Shown: positions 23,315 through 34,837 of the stretch, piece after piece
How the letters are laid out: each line of letters begins with the position of its first letter
How positions within the stretch are numbered: the stretch's first letter is position 1
Assembly (NCBI GenBank): GCA_030620095.1
Contig: JAUTXW010002370.1
Span: forward strand, 62,001-126,000
Origin: Kuschelorhynchus macadamiae
Lineage: Eukaryota; Arthropoda; Insecta; Coleoptera; Curculionidae
Length of the DNA: 64,000 bases
Direction of reading: 5' to 3'
Notes under the pieces: model-generated
Seen by the model: the letters and a program-made list of their open reading frames with translations, nothing else
Told to the model about the DNA's origin: nothing
Database searches by the model: none
Position numbers and translations under genes: made by a program

Positions 23315-24640
23315 AACTGGTACTGATGGAAGGAGGAAGTGAAGAAGAATGGTTAAAATAGAATTGGCGGCGAAATGGTCAACAAAAGCTGAGCTAACTT
23401 TTTTATTTTTCTTATTTTAGAAGTTTTGATTAATATTTTTGGCAGGCGACGAAAAGGATTGGTTTCCATTTTGCCAAAAAAAGTCAGGATAAGAGATGGA
23501 TGTTTTATCGATTTGTCAGTAAAACAATAGGTAATAACAAAATATCGATAAGAGCCGATAGTTATCCGAGAATATCGATCTGTATCCGTTAATATGGATC
23601 ACATATTTACAAAGGTGAGGAGCTTTTTTTTTAGTTAAATTCTATTATCCCTCAATCCCTAGTTAGGGTTGAGGGATAAAATATAATTAACAAAAATGGA
23701 TGCTTAAAATTGGTAAGGGATTGAGCAACTTTTTGTTTTTACGAGATTGATATATACAATATAAGGAGAAAAAAGTTTATAAAGGACATGGCACAAAATA
23801 ATATATGGAATTCCAAGTTCAATGGATTCTAAGTAATATTCCATTGAAACGAAAAAAAAACATTTACTCACAATAAAATCCTTTTATTAAGGATATTCAA
23901 AATAAAAAAAAAACACGGTAAAAATTAAAAATTAAACGGAATCTCAAAATTTTTTCACCACGGGGCATCATAAACCACCTATGGGAAACTCACATCGCAA
24001 GGGTGATGGCGAAGACAACAGATGGATAAGAGCGTCAAACTGTAAAAAAAAAGGAAGAGAAATTTCATTGCGTTTGCGTGGAAAATTAATCTCTATTTCG
24101 ATAACCTCTACTTTTGGGAAATACTCGTAGAGTGGGTAGGTTGAGTTAAAGTAGTTGTTTAAACACTAAACGTAGTAAAAAATATAGCTAAAGCAATTTT
24201 TATTGACATTTTTGCACCAAAAGTCTTATAACTTTTAACTTTGCATTAAGAAATATAAATTAAAACTAAGGTCTAAACAATATTTAGTATATATACTTAA
24301 ATTAAAACGGGTGAAGTACCGCTTCACCTAGGTTTTCCAATCAATTTACTTAAAAATGAAAATATTTTTAAAATATTAAGCATTTTATAATTTACATTTT
24401 CGATCGATCGAAAGGAATCGAAATTAGCTTTAAGATATATGTTTTTTAAGAACAAAAAAATATATTTAAAATCTTATAAATTCATATTATTTCTCTTAAG
24501 TGTTAAAAAACGCTCCAAAACTATGGATAATTAAAATCATAAAATGGTTAAAAAAAGCCATTTTAGGCGTGGCACCCTGAAAATTTTTCGTCTGTGGCGC
24601 TTTTTTGCCTCCGGCGGTGTGCACCTAGCTACGCTGCGCT
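23315..24640. other. Unassigned AT-rich DNA
   Basis: No gene seen. A small hairpin GGTGAAG-TACCG-CTTCACC lies near 24310. Confidence 0.4.
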
Positions 24641-24671
24641 TCACCCGTTCTTAAATCCACAAGCCGCCACT
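24641..24671. other. Right end of a DNA transposon with GCCGCCACTG terminus
   Basis: The reverse complement reads CAGTGGCGGCTTGTGG, close to the left end at 13119 (CAGTGGCGGCTCGTGG). The left partner was not found, so the element length is unknown. Confidence 0.4.
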
Positions 24672-26554
24672 GTTTTAGAATATATTCTTTTTTTTTTCTT
24701 TTTGAATAGTATTTTTACTTTTTAAAATTTTTGGTTAAGGCCTAGTACCTGTGTCTAGAAACTGGCGATTTTTGCTGCTAGAACTAGTTTTAGTTTTAGT
24801 AAGCCGTTGGGCAGGGTGATCCGATGTTAGAAGATCGTTTTAGTTGATCATGTTATCATTGTTGGCATGTATTATTGTGATCTAATGTTATAAAAGAGCA
24901 ATTTTAGCAGAGAAAATGTAGTTAGGAATTATCTGGGAAAACTTGTCAATGACAACTAAATAACACATCTATTTCTGGGGGTTCTTTTTTTTGGGTCTGC
25001 GGTGCCGCTTTAAGCGATTTAAGTGAATGCGCTGTCTGAATGCACATTGTGAGTTTTGGACTTCGACTGCCAAAAAACGTCTAGACACGCGGTATGTGCC
25101 TTATGGTAGTCAATGTGTTAAGAACAATAAGAATATTTTAGTTTTTCTGAGTAATGAACTAAAATTAAAATAATGCAAAAATAGTTAACCATTTAAAGTT
25201 TATCCCGTTTTGTAATGTCCTATGTTCTATGTTATACTTAACCTGGTATTTTAAAAATATTTAGTTATATGTAGCCTATATCCGAAGACTTGGTGTTGTG
25301 GATAATTCTTAATTACCTCTTTGCGAGCTTTGCAATTTTTTTTAGTAGAATTGTATTTAAGTTTATTTACTTAACTTTTAAATCAGATTGACAGAAATTC
25401 ATGTGTTTTAAATAACCAATGTTATAAAAATATTTCTTCAGAGGATTTAGTTTTACATTATTTTTATTATCGCATTATTAAAACTTCTAAAACTAAATAC
25501 TATTCCGTCAACATCGTGTAGGCCCCTCAGAAGTTTTTCTAACCATCCTGCATTATTCTCTGGAAAATGGATCTGAGATTGGGTGATTTTTTGATATTAA
25601 AGTTCATAACATTTTGATCAAAAATTAATAATGGCATACCCTCGTCAAACGCACTATGTGTGTTCTACATGCAGGGTATCAAAATTTAAGGTTCGACCTA
25701 ACAGCTTCTTGTATATTGAGACATATAATCGCTTAACATTATTATATTTAAATTATTAAATAAATGTTATAAATAATAAAGAATGGTATGACAAAAAATA
25801 CAGAGGATATAGCATCAATCACGGTTTGTCATATAATAGAATATTAATAATTCTGTGATTTTCTGAATTAAGTGAAATATGCTATAGTTTAGTTAACAAA
25901 GATTTTTCTTTAATAAATATAAAAATATTAAAGTATTTCTAACAAAAGAAACGTTATACACGGTTTATCATTATATTATTTACAAATGCTGAAGTATTGT
26001 GTGATTATTTCTGTACACATTTAAATTAAACCATTAGGGACCAGGGGTATTTAAATCTGACTATAATTTAAATTCGTACAACCTGGTGTAAACTGTAATA
26101 TCAAAAGCATTTGAATAATATTAAAGTATATTGTAAGATACAAAACATTCTGTTATCACACTTTTTTTTTAAACCTTAATGAAAGAAAACATACTAGTTG
26201 ACATTACAAGGATTAGCGCGCGGAAATTCTTAATTATTGTATTATTATTATTATTATTATTGAGTTGGCCAATTTTATTATTTGTTACGTTATATTTAAA
26301 ATGACGTTTTACGCATTTGCAGTACTTAATCTTTCGGTGTTGAAAATAGTTGTTGATTATTTCCACTAAAAAAAAATAATTTATATAACCTATATAAAAC
26401 GTTTCAAAAATGCCAATTGACTGCTAAAAGATACAGAAATGATGGCCTTTAAAAGCCGGATAATTGGTGACTTAGAACATTTCAAGACACATTTTCTTTT
26501 TGAAGTCTAAAGTAAATGTATAGGGTCTTTGCGATAGATTATAGTAAAGTCAGT
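24672..26554. other. Unassigned AT-rich DNA
   Basis: Nothing beyond short microsatellites, such as (TTA)n near 26245, was recognised. Confidence 0.4.
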
Positions 26555-26771
26555 ATTATTTTTTGTTCAATTGTTTTCTCTTTCAAAAAAATTATCTTTT
26601 TGATAATTGAATAACTGGCTATTTTTTTTTCACAAATTACATTTAACGAAACCTCGGTTTTTAAATGCAAACTCCATATTTTATGTTTTTCTGAAGTACC
26701 ATGTCGCTTACTATAATAATGTGATGTTTACCGGTTTAGTCTATAAAGCATATATGCAGCATAACACACAT
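26555..26771. repeat. 217-bp tandem duplication, copy 1
   Basis: Starts ATTATTTTTTGTTCAATTG and ends GCATAACACACA. The second copy begins at 26772 and is split by the CsRn1-like element at 26931; its remainder is at 34838-34893. A few substitutions separate the copies. Confidence 0.9.
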
Positions 26772-26931
26772 ATTATTTTTTGTTAAATTGTTTTCTCTTT
26801 CAAAAAAATTATCTTTTTGATAATTGAATAACTGGCTATTTTTTTTTCACAAATTACATTTAACGAAACCTCAGTTTTTAAAGACAAACTCCATATTTTA
26901 CGTTTTTCTGAAGTACCTTGTCGCTTACTAT
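26772..26931. repeat. 217-bp tandem duplication, copy 2, left part
   Basis: Matches 26555-26714 and ends in the ACTAT target duplication (26927-26931) of the retrotransposon. Confidence 0.9.
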
Positions 26932-27038
26932 TGTAGCGACTGAATGTCTCCCACATTTGTCTGCCAAAGTTAAAATTTGCGCATATCACACTGTATATAT
27001 CTATTTTTCTTTTCATTGTTACTGCATAACATACTGTA

Positions 27039-27502
27039 CTGGGTGTTTCAAATTCGATGCTCATCATGGGGATCTTCTAAACCGTAAGAGCTAGATGGGT
27101 AGTTTAAATTTGGCAAAGTTGCGCATTTTAGAGCCCAATCGAATGCCGCTGAGAAAATAAAAATATTCCGAACCATTTCGAAGAAATCCGAAAAAAACCG
27201 AAATTGACGATTTTTGAATTTATTTTTTTGCGACTATATTTTGGCAGATAAAAAAAAAACTAAGACCACATTCTTATTATAGTTTTTTCTCCTCTACAAA
27301 ATGGCGTTGTCAGATTTTTAATCCGACGTTTCGTCCTTCGTGGCCCATCATCAACTTTCTAAATTTAAATACGGACCTGGATTTTTTTTTTACTTTTTTA
27401 AAAGCATTTTTAATTCTGATTAAAATGATATGTAACACGTGTGTGAAATAGTTTTAGATAGTGGAAAAAAAGCTAATTAATAATATAAAATAAGGTGGCC
27501 AT
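27039..27502. repeat. Left terminal inverted repeat of mariner A
   Basis: 464 bp, inverted at 28958-29421. Much longer than the roughly 30-bp repeats of classical mariners. It contains a hammerhead-like stretch at 27309-27355 on the minus strand. Confidence 0.93.
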
Positions 27503-27673
27503 GGATTTTTCTCAAGTATTTCATTAAATTTAATAATTTTATAATATTGTTAATCTAGTTTACTTTATAAAAAAAATAGTAACAAAGAAAAAAATTACCT
27601 ATTTTTAAAATAAAATAGTAACAAAAGTCTAATAGTAACAATTTATTTTATGTTAATAAATAAAAATAATGAT

Positions 27674-28851
27674 TTAAATGAGGTGTTCAAACAAATTTCC
27701 TTGTTGTTGGATGCACATTTGAATGCGCGCAGGAACTTTATTTATAGCTCGCTGGATCATGCGGCCTGGCACTCTCTCCATTGTGCGTTCTAACGATTGT
27801 CTTAAAAGATTAATGTCGTTTGGTGGAGTTTTATAAACCAAGTCTTTTAGATGACCCCACAGAAAAAAGTCATGGGGAGCCAAGTCCGGGCTTCTCGCTG
27901 GCGAGAAGAACAACTCCTCTATTACCTATCCATTTTTCAGGGAAAACTGTATTTAGGTAATTGGTGACGATACCCGCGTTATGAGCTGGAGCTCCGTCCT
28001 GTTGCCACCACAGCTGCTGCAGTTCATTAAGCGGGTAGTCGTCAAGAAAGTCTAATATAGGACCTGTGAGCATCTCCAGGTAGCGCTGACCTGTTAGGGC
28101 TCCTTCAAACAAAATGGGCCCTAACAGTCTGTTCCGACACAGTCCACTCCATACATTAATAGAGTTTCTACCTTGGCCCCGGATTGGTATGTTCTCGCGA
28201 GGATTATTGATAGACCACACATGCTCGTTGTGTCTATTAAACATTCCACACGAGCTAAATGAGGATTCGTCAGTCCAAATGATCTTGTTTGTAATATCCG
28301 GATCTTCTTGCAATGCCAAATTAAGCCAATTACAAAAATTTAGTCGCCTTTCTGGATCACCGGGCATCAAAAACTGACTTGTGTGGATTTTAAAGGGCCT
28401 ATAATGGGCGGCTTTTAATGTTCTCCACACTTTCACGTGGGGCATATTATTTAAATCCCTGCCAATCTGCCTGGTCGAAATTCTTGGATTTTCATTAACC
28501 TAGAATCAAATTAATCAAATCAATCAAAATTAAAGCTAGCCATTGTTGTAAACGAATAGATATCTTTTGCTTGAATTCATTGCGAACATTGCTGTTCCAG
28601 GATAATAAACTTACAGAATTTAACACAGCGTTTACTTCTTCTTCAGTAGTCCGCAATCCATAATTATTTCTTTTCTTAGCAAAATTTCCTTCATGTCGTA
28701 ATTGCCTTTCAATTCTGTTAAAAATTGTATAATGCGGCTGGGGCCGTTCGGGGTACTCAATCAAATATCTTTCACTTGCGGCTATGCTGTTTCGATTCTC
28801 AAGGTAGTAAATACGAAGCATATCACATTTATCTGAATTTGAAAATATCAT
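27674..28851 (-). CDS. Mariner-type transposase (DUF4817-like N terminus), probably with one intron
   Basis: Cuts and joins transposon ends in the nucleus. Exon 1 (28851-28615) carries a helix-turn-helix-like N terminus. Exon 2 (28499-27674) carries the DDE-fold core: WTDESSF (first Asp), WWQQDGAPAH (second Asp), and SPDLAPHDFFLWG (third Asp), then the C-terminal IQMCIQQQGNLFEHLI block. Between them 28614-28500 starts GTAAGT and ends TTCTAG. Removing it joins codons exactly and restores the family sequence at LNS/VNENPRIS. One further break remains: near 27905-27925 the frame shifts by one base between WIGN and SPARSPD. The stop at 27674 is the expected end of the family. The gene sits alone between the terminal repeats. 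Confidence 0.85.
28500..28614 (-). other. Probable 115-bp spliceosomal intron in the transposase
   Basis: Donor GTAAGT at 28614-28609 and acceptor TTCTAG ending at 28500 on the minus strand. The upstream exon ends on a complete codon, so the intron is phase 0. Without removal, a stop is reached two codons after the acceptor (GGT TAA). Confidence 0.7.
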
Positions 28852-28957
28852 TTTTCTTTTAAAAAGTAGACTTTTTAATAAAATTATTAAATTATTGATA
28901 ATATTTGAAAATGGTTTCCAAGCGCAAGAAAAATAAGAATCATAAATGTCAGAAATT

Positions 28958-29421
28958 CATGGCCACCTTATTTTATATTATTAATTAGCTTTTTTTCCAC
29001 TATCTAAAACTATTTCACACACGTGTTACATATCATTTTAATCAGAATTAAAAATGCTTTTTAAAAAGTAAAAAAAAAATCCAGGTCCGTATTTAAATTT
29101 AGAAAGTTGATGATAGGCCACGAAGGACGAAACGTCGGATTAAAAATCTGACAACGCCATTTTGTAGAGGAGAAAAAACTACAATAAGAATGTGGTCTTA
29201 GTTTTTTTTTATCTGCCAAAATAAAGTCGCAAAAAAATAAATTCAAAAATCGTCAATTTCGGTTTTTTTCGGATTTCTTCGAAATGGTTCGGAATATTTT
29301 TATTTTCTCAGCGGCATTCGATTGGGCTCTAAAATGCGCAACTTTGCCAAATTTAAACTACCCATCTAGCTCTTACGGTTTAGAAGATCCCAATGATGAG
29401 CATCGAATTTGAAACAGCCTG
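28958..29421. repeat. Right terminal inverted repeat of mariner A
   Basis: Inverted partner of 27039-27502. The hammerhead-like stretch here is at 29106-29152 on the plus strand. Confidence 0.93.
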
Positions 29422-30069
29422 TACATATTTATTTTATTTTACATTTACTTTTTTAATCTAGGCTAATTATCTATTGCTATTGAGAAATGTAACAATTTGT
29501 ATGTACTTAGTTTTCTGTACATAATTGTGGGAATTTCCATCGGCATTTAGAGTCTAATTTAGTTTTAAGGTTCTTGTATGCTATCCGTTAATTTTTATTT
29601 TTACAACACTTCTTTGTACGATTTTAAAATATGTTGTTGCACGTTCGAACCATCACCGATAGTAAACTGTTTATAGCATTTAGGACTTATGATAGGAAAA
29701 TACCGAAACGACCCTTCTTAGTAAAGCTTTCTCCAAATTCCCATTTTACTATCTGTAATGAATGTTTTTATTTTGACCATGGGAAAGTTTACGAAAATAA
29801 AAAAACCCCTTTTGCCAACGAATAGGACCAATCAAAGCGAGGAATTTTGGCACAGGGGGTGGAACTTTATGTTTCTTGAAATTTGTATTAATATTAGAGG
29901 AGGACTCTGTTTTTGGACTTGCAAGAAGTCGGATGTGAATTTTGTTGTTCTAGTTCAATAGACTTATTTTATTTCGTTTTAACAGTGTTTCAATAAACTC
30001 TCACAGTTCATACAAAAAAGGAATGTATTGGATATATAGCTAATCAAGCACACACATACGTTCCTAAAG

Positions 30070-30084
30070 TGGTGACCCCGACGT
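30070..30084 (+). other. Primer binding site, complementary to tRNA-Trp
   Basis: TGGTGACCCCGACGT starts two bases after the LTR. It matches the complement of the tRNA-Trp 3' end, the primer used by the CsRn1 clade. Confidence 0.88.
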
Positions 30085-30275
30085 TATTTGTTTTGTGAGA
30101 GCAAGTAGTGTAATTAGTGCTTCTGTATTTTAGTGATAAATTGAACAATCAACGTAAGTACCTAGTATTACATTGAATTTTTTATCATTCCTTTTGGGGT
30201 AGGTTGTGTTTTAGTCAATACAACAGTCCCTAAGCTATCGTGAGTTTATTTGTAAAAAATATTTCGCTGTATACC

Positions 30276-31085
30276 ATGCCTAACTCTGCGGCAGAAACCA
30301 ACAGTGCCATCCCTATCGCGAACGCTGTCGCGATAAATTCCGCGCCGCGACTTCCAGACTTTGACCCGTCGGATCCAGAACTTTGGTTTGTAATCGTAGA
30401 GGCTTGCTTTAATAGATCAAAAATCACAAACACCGAGCAAAAATATTTGGACATTCTCGCAAAACTTCCGCCGCGATATATCAGCAAAGTGCGCGACATT
30501 GTGACGAAACCATTAGATTCTAATTTCAATTCCGAGCTAAAAGAACAACTCATAAAGCGGTTAAGTGCGAGCCAAGAACAGAAGACCAGGCAACTGCTAG
30601 AAAACGAAGCTATGGGTGACGAAAAACCTTCCCAATTCCTTCGAAGACTGCAGGCACTAGCAGGATCAGTAGTCCCGGAGACATTAGTGAGGAGTATTTG
30701 GGTAAGACGCTTACCAGCCAATCTACAACCTATACTAGCTACGCAATCACGTCAAACACTAAGTGAAACTGCGGACTTGGCTGACAATATATTTACCGCT
30801 CTGCCTGTGAGCCCTTCCGTAGCGGCAATCACCCCCAAGCATTCGCAAGAATACCAGATTCTCCATTCCCTCATGCAACAACTAACACAGCAACTTTCAG
30901 AGGTCAAGGGAGAGCTAGCTAGTGTCAAGCAGGACGTGCATGCTTCAAGAGGAATGCGAAATTCCCGCATGTATTTTCGATCCCGATCCCAGTCGCGGCA
31001 TCGCTCGCCATCTACACCTAGGGAAGCGCGCCCAGCCGGATTATGCTGGTACCACTGGCGCTACAAGCAGGAAGCCCAGAAATGA
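30276..31085 (+). CDS. gag: Gag of the CsRn1-like element
   Basis: The frame can be extended to a GTG at 30240, but the ATG at 30276 fits the family start better. The protein has the clade's typical order: a PDFDPSDPELWF segment, an LAKLPP segment, a helix with QLIKRL, GDEKPSQFLRRLQALAG, RRLPANLQPILA and ETADLAD. A basic Arg/Ser-rich tail leads into CWYHWRY, the start of the CHCC-type zinc finger of CsRn1 Gag. The remaining finger cysteines are lost because the frame drifts to a stop. It would form the particle shell and bind RNA. Confidence 0.85.
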   Translation: MPNSAAETNSAIPIANAVAINSAPRLPDFDPSDPELWFVIVEACFNRSKITNTEQKYLDILAKLPPRYISKVRDIVTKPLDSNFNSELKEQLIKRLSASQEQKTRQLLENEAMGDEKPSQFLRRLQALAGSVVPETLVRSIWVRRLPANLQPILATQSRQTLSETADLADNIFTALPVSPSVAAITPKHSQEYQILHSLMQQLTQQLSEVKGELASVKQDVHASRGMRNSRMYFRSRSQSRHRSPSTPREARPAGLCWYHWRYKQEAQK

Positions 31086-31161
31086 ACTATGCCCTGTTCA
31101 TGGAAACAGGGAAACCAACCGGGCAGTCACTGATGACGGCAAATGACACCTGCCTTAATAA

Positions 31162-32718
31162 ATCACCCGCCTATTTATCTACGATCGTGAAACCGGACTT
31201 CGATTTCTCATCGACACCGGTGCCGATCTAAGCGTAATCCCGAGACTCCGAGTGGATGGTGCTCATACCAAATCAACCTACTCACTTTCAGCTGCCAATG
31301 GTTCGTCTATAACCACATACGGAATAGTAGCGCGTACCCTCAACCTAGGACTCCGCCGAGATTTTCCATGGAGATTCATCATAGCTGACGTATCTCAACC
31401 TATCCTAGGAGCAGATTTCCTCGCACAATATGGACTGCTCCCGGATCTGCAGCAAGGCAAACTCTTGGACTCCACAACACAACTGGCATCACGTGGTGAG
31501 GTTTTGGAATGGACCGCTCCGACCGTCAAAGTAATTAATGGTGCTTCCCCTTTTCATGTGCTTCTGGAAAGGTTCCCTGGAATCACCAAACCAAACGGTG
31601 CTCCCACACACATTAAACACAAAACTCAGCATCATATTATTACCACGCCTGGTCCGCCTGTCGCCCAGAAACCACGTCGCCTAGCTCCGGACAAACTAAA
31701 AACAGCAAGAAAGGAATTCGACACTATGGTGAAACTCGGACTTGCCAGGCCATCTAAAAGTCCTTGGTCCTCGCCGTTGCACCTAGTACCAAAAAACAAC
31801 GGCGAATGAAGGCCCTGTGGGGATTATAGAGCTCCAAAGAGCAGAACCTGTCCTGACGAATATGGCGTCCGCCATATCCAGGATTTCGCACAAGAGCTCC
31901 AAGGAAAATCGATTTTTTCAACCATCGACTTAATCCGTGCGTTCAACCAAATCCCAGTAGCTGAGGAGGACATCGCGAAAACAGTCATCACCACACCATT
32001 CGGATTGTTCAAATTTCCATTTATGACGTTTGGACTTCCAAACGCAGCACAAACTTTTCAGCGTTTCATGGATGAAGTTACTCGAGGGTTGGACTATTGT
32101 TATGTGTACCTAGACGACATCCTTGTTGCCTCAACGACGCCCGAAGAACACCTCCGCCACATGGAAACACTGTTTCAGCGGCTTCAGCAATACGGCATCG
32201 TCATTAACCCAAGTAAATGTGTTTTTGGCCAGTCCCAAGTCAAATTCCTAGGATACTGCATCTCAAACGCAGGCACCCAACCACTGCCACAAAAGGTCGA
32301 AACTATTCTGGCCTACCCAAAACCTGAAACGGCCAAGCAACTTCATCGCTTCCTGGGTATGGTGAATTTCTACCGGAGATTCATACCCAAAGCAGACGAG
32401 ATTCAACCATCACTGAACACACTCCTCAAGAAAAAAATCAAAGGAAGATCCCCGTTACACTGGACCACAGAAGGTCTAGGCTCGTTCGAAGCCAGCAAGA
32501 AAGCACTAGCCCAGGCTACCTTGTTGTCGCACCCAAATGTCAACGCACCCCTTGCTATATTCTGTGTCGCTTCAGACTCTGCCATTGGCGCTGCCTTGCA
32601 GCAGTGGGTAAATGGTCAGTGGCAACCAATTAGCTTTTTCTCCAAGAAGCTGAGTCCTACAGAGTGCAAATATGGCGCTTATGACCGTGAGCTACTGGCC
32701 GCATACCTATCCATATAA
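31162..32718 (+). pseudogene. pol: Pol of the CsRn1-like element: protease, reverse transcriptase, start of RNase H
   Basis: The frame opens after two TAA codons at 31156-31161. The protease has FLIDTGADLSVIP (DTGA at 31213-31224). The reverse transcriptase begins near 31650 and includes SPWSSPLHLVPKNNGE. A TGA at 31807-31809 then stands where the family has Trp before RPCGDYR. The same frame continues through STIDLIRAFNQIPV, FMTFGLPNAAQTFQRF, the catalytic YLDDILV and GYCISNAG. RNase H starts (ASDSAIGAALQQ, SKKLSPTE) but stops at YDRELLAAYLSI. The rest of RNase H is deleted. One nonsense codon plus a deletion make it inactive. Confidence 0.88.
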
Positions 32719-32734
32719 ATCCAAATTCCTTTCA

Positions 32735-34054
32735 CTAACAACACAATCTGGTGCGATATGTCAACTTCAATAGCTAGACCATTTATTACGAAGCCATTCA
32801 AGAGACCAATTTTTGACAGCATACACCAACTAAGCCACCCCAGCGTCAGAGCCACAGTGAAACTAGCAACTCAGCGCTATGTTGGCCATCTATGAAGAGT
32901 GACTGCAGGAAGTGGGCCCAATCCTGTCCTGAATGCCAGCGTTCGAAGGTCTCGCGTCATGTCATTAGTCCAGTCGGAACGTTTGCACCGCCCTCTAGCC
33001 GTTTTGAGCACGTTCACCTTGACATAGTGATAATGCCGTTATCTGAGGGATACAGATATTGTCTGACCATGATAGACAGATTTTCCAGGTGGCCTGAAGT
33101 AATACCACTAAAGATCAGGAAGCAACCACCATTGCACGAGCCTTTTATGACAACTGGGTGTGCAGATTTGGCGTTCCACTACGAGTCACTACCGATCAGG
33201 GCCGGCAATTTGAGTCTTGCCTGTTCAAGCAAATTAATTGTCTAAAGGGCACCAATCATATTCGTACAACGGCATACCACCCCGCAGCTAATGGCATGAT
33301 CGAAAGGTTTCATCGCCAACTTAAGGCTTCCCTTCGATGTCATAAGTCCCGCTGGACCGAGAGCCTACCCACAGTTTTGTTCGGTATCCGAATGGCTTGG
33401 AAAGAGGACCTCGACGCTACAGCTGCAGAGATGATATACGGCCAACCCATTCGCCTGCCCGGAGAGTTCTTAGCATCCCGCTCACTGAATATCCAAGATG
33501 ATGGCTCCAGCAACTTCGCCACTGAACTAAGTACACATTTTCTTGAGCTACGCCCCACCAATGGATCTAACCGCGATGCAAAGAGAAAAACGTTTATTTT
33601 TAAAGATTTTCAAACAGCCACTCATGTTTTTGTTCGCCATGATGCTCAGAAAAAGCCTCTGCAACATCCTTACGCTGGCCCGTACCGCGTCGTTAGCCGG
33701 GAGATTAAGGCGTTCGTCGTTGACATAAGGGGACGACACGTCACCGTTAGTATCGATCGACTCAAGCCAGCGTATATCTTGAACAAGGACCCAGAGGACA
33801 TGCCACTGTCACAAGATAGGGAGACGGAATACGTCATTCACCCAGCAGGAATCCCTAGAAACGATCAAGTCACTCTGCAACCCGCAGAAATTACCAGAAC
33901 CAGATGTGTCTCGCAACGAGAAGAAGAAGCACACCAGCCACCAGATGGTAACCATGCTCCCGCATCACAATCCATCAGCAGGTCACCAGAGCGACAGACC
34001 AGATCGGGCAGACATGTCCGGTTTCCCAACTGCTTCCCGGCTGGATTGTCGTGA
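32735..34054 (+). pseudogene. pol: Integrase of the CsRn1-like element, frameshifted
   Basis: Sequence resumes in another frame after the RNase H deletion. HQLSHPSVRATVKLATQRY then WPSM and SCPECQRSK give the HHCC zinc finger, with a one-base break near 32881-32884. The D,D35E core has HLDIV, TTDQGRQFES and NGMIERFHR; 35 residues separate the last two acids. Another one-base break near 33111 shifts from PLK to the DQEATT segment. The C-terminal part (33158-34054) has HPYAGPYRVVSR and IDRLKPAYI, typical of the GPY/F domain. The stop is 25 bp before the 3' LTR. Confidence 0.86.
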
Positions 34055-34079
34055 ATCTCAATCACTGGCAGGTGGGTGT

Positions 34080-34832
34080 TGTGGCGACTGAATGTCTCCC
34101 ACATTTGTCTGCCAAAGTTAAAATTTGCGCATATCACACTGTATATATCTGTTTTTCTTTTCATTGTTACTGCATAACATACTGTACATATTTATTTTAT
34201 TTTACATTTACTTTTTTAATCTAGGCTAATTATCTATTGCTATTGAGAAATGTAATAATTTGTAGGTACTTAGTTTTCTGTACATAATTGTGGGAATTTC
34301 CATCGGCATTTAGAGTCTAATTTAGTTTTAAGGTTCTTGTATGCTATCCGTTAATTTTTATTTTTACAACACTTCTTTGTACGATTTTAAAATATGTTTT
34401 TGCACGTTCGAACTATCAATGATAGTAAACTGTTTATAGCATTTAGGACTTATGATAGGAAAATACCGAAACGACCCTTCTTAGTAAAGTTTTCTCCAAA
34501 TTCCCATTTTACTATCTGTAATGAATGTTTTTATTTTGACCATGGGAAAGTTTACGAAGATAAAAAAAAACCCCTTTTGCCAACGAATAGGACCAATCAA
34601 AGCGAGGAATTTTCGCACAGGGGGTTGAACTTTATGTTCCTTGAAATTTGTATTTATATTAGAGGAGGACTCTGTTTTTGGACTTGCAAGAAGTCGGATG
34701 TGAATTTTGTTGTTCTAGTTCAATAGTCTTATTTTATTTCGTTTTAACAGTGTTTCAATAAATTCTCACAGTTCATATAAAAAAGAAATGTATTGGATAT
34801 ATAGCTAATCAAGCACACACATACGTTCCTAA
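34080..34832 (+). repeat. 3' LTR of the CsRn1-like element
   Basis: 753 bp, uninterrupted copy of the 5' LTR. Preceded by a G-rich stretch GGCAGGTGGGTGT, the probable polypurine primer region. Followed by ACTAT at 34833-34837. Confidence 0.93.
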
Positions 34833-34837
34833 ACTAT

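Larger units (their letters stand above)
27039..29421 (-). mobile_element. Mariner-type transposon A with 464-bp terminal inverted repeats
   Basis: This 2383-bp element is flanked by TA (27037-27038, 29422-29423) inside the LTR. The uninterrupted 3' LTR gives the empty site. Outer ends read CTGGGTGTTTC and, inverted, CAGGCTGTTTC. The inverted repeats run 27039-27502 and 28958-29421 and are almost identical. They enclose a single minus-strand transposase gene. TA target, CAGGGTGTTTC-like ends and a D,D,D triad place it in the Tc1/mariner superfamily. Confidence 0.93.
26932..30067 (+). repeat. 5' LTR of the CsRn1-like element, interrupted
   Basis: 26932-27038 and 29424-30067 together match the 3' LTR. 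The mariner-type element and its duplicated TA account for the rest. Confidence 0.92.
26932..34832 (+). mobile_element. CsRn1-like Ty3 LTR retrotransposon, decayed, with nested mariner
   Basis: The LTRs start TGTAGCGACTG/TGTGGCGACTG and end CGTTCCTAA; each is about 751-753 bp. The 5-bp target duplication ACTAT flanks the element. The primer site matches tRNA-Trp, as in the CsRn1 clade, and gag and pol are of that type. Without the 2.4-kb mariner the element is about 5.5 kb. I count about 18 substitutions between the LTRs (roughly 2.4 %), so it is older than the Mag-like copy. Pol carries a nonsense codon, an RNase H deletion and at least two one-base frameshifts. Confidence 0.92.

Noticed and set aside
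29631..29961. Frames of 64-67 codons, and the similar 110-codon frame at 34394-34726
   Set aside because: They lie wholly in the LTRs of the CsRn1-like element and the two copies differ in reading frame integrity.
30240..30275. GTG-initiated extension of the CsRn1-like gag
   Set aside because: Eukaryotic gag normally starts at ATG; the ATG at 30276 fits the family N terminus.
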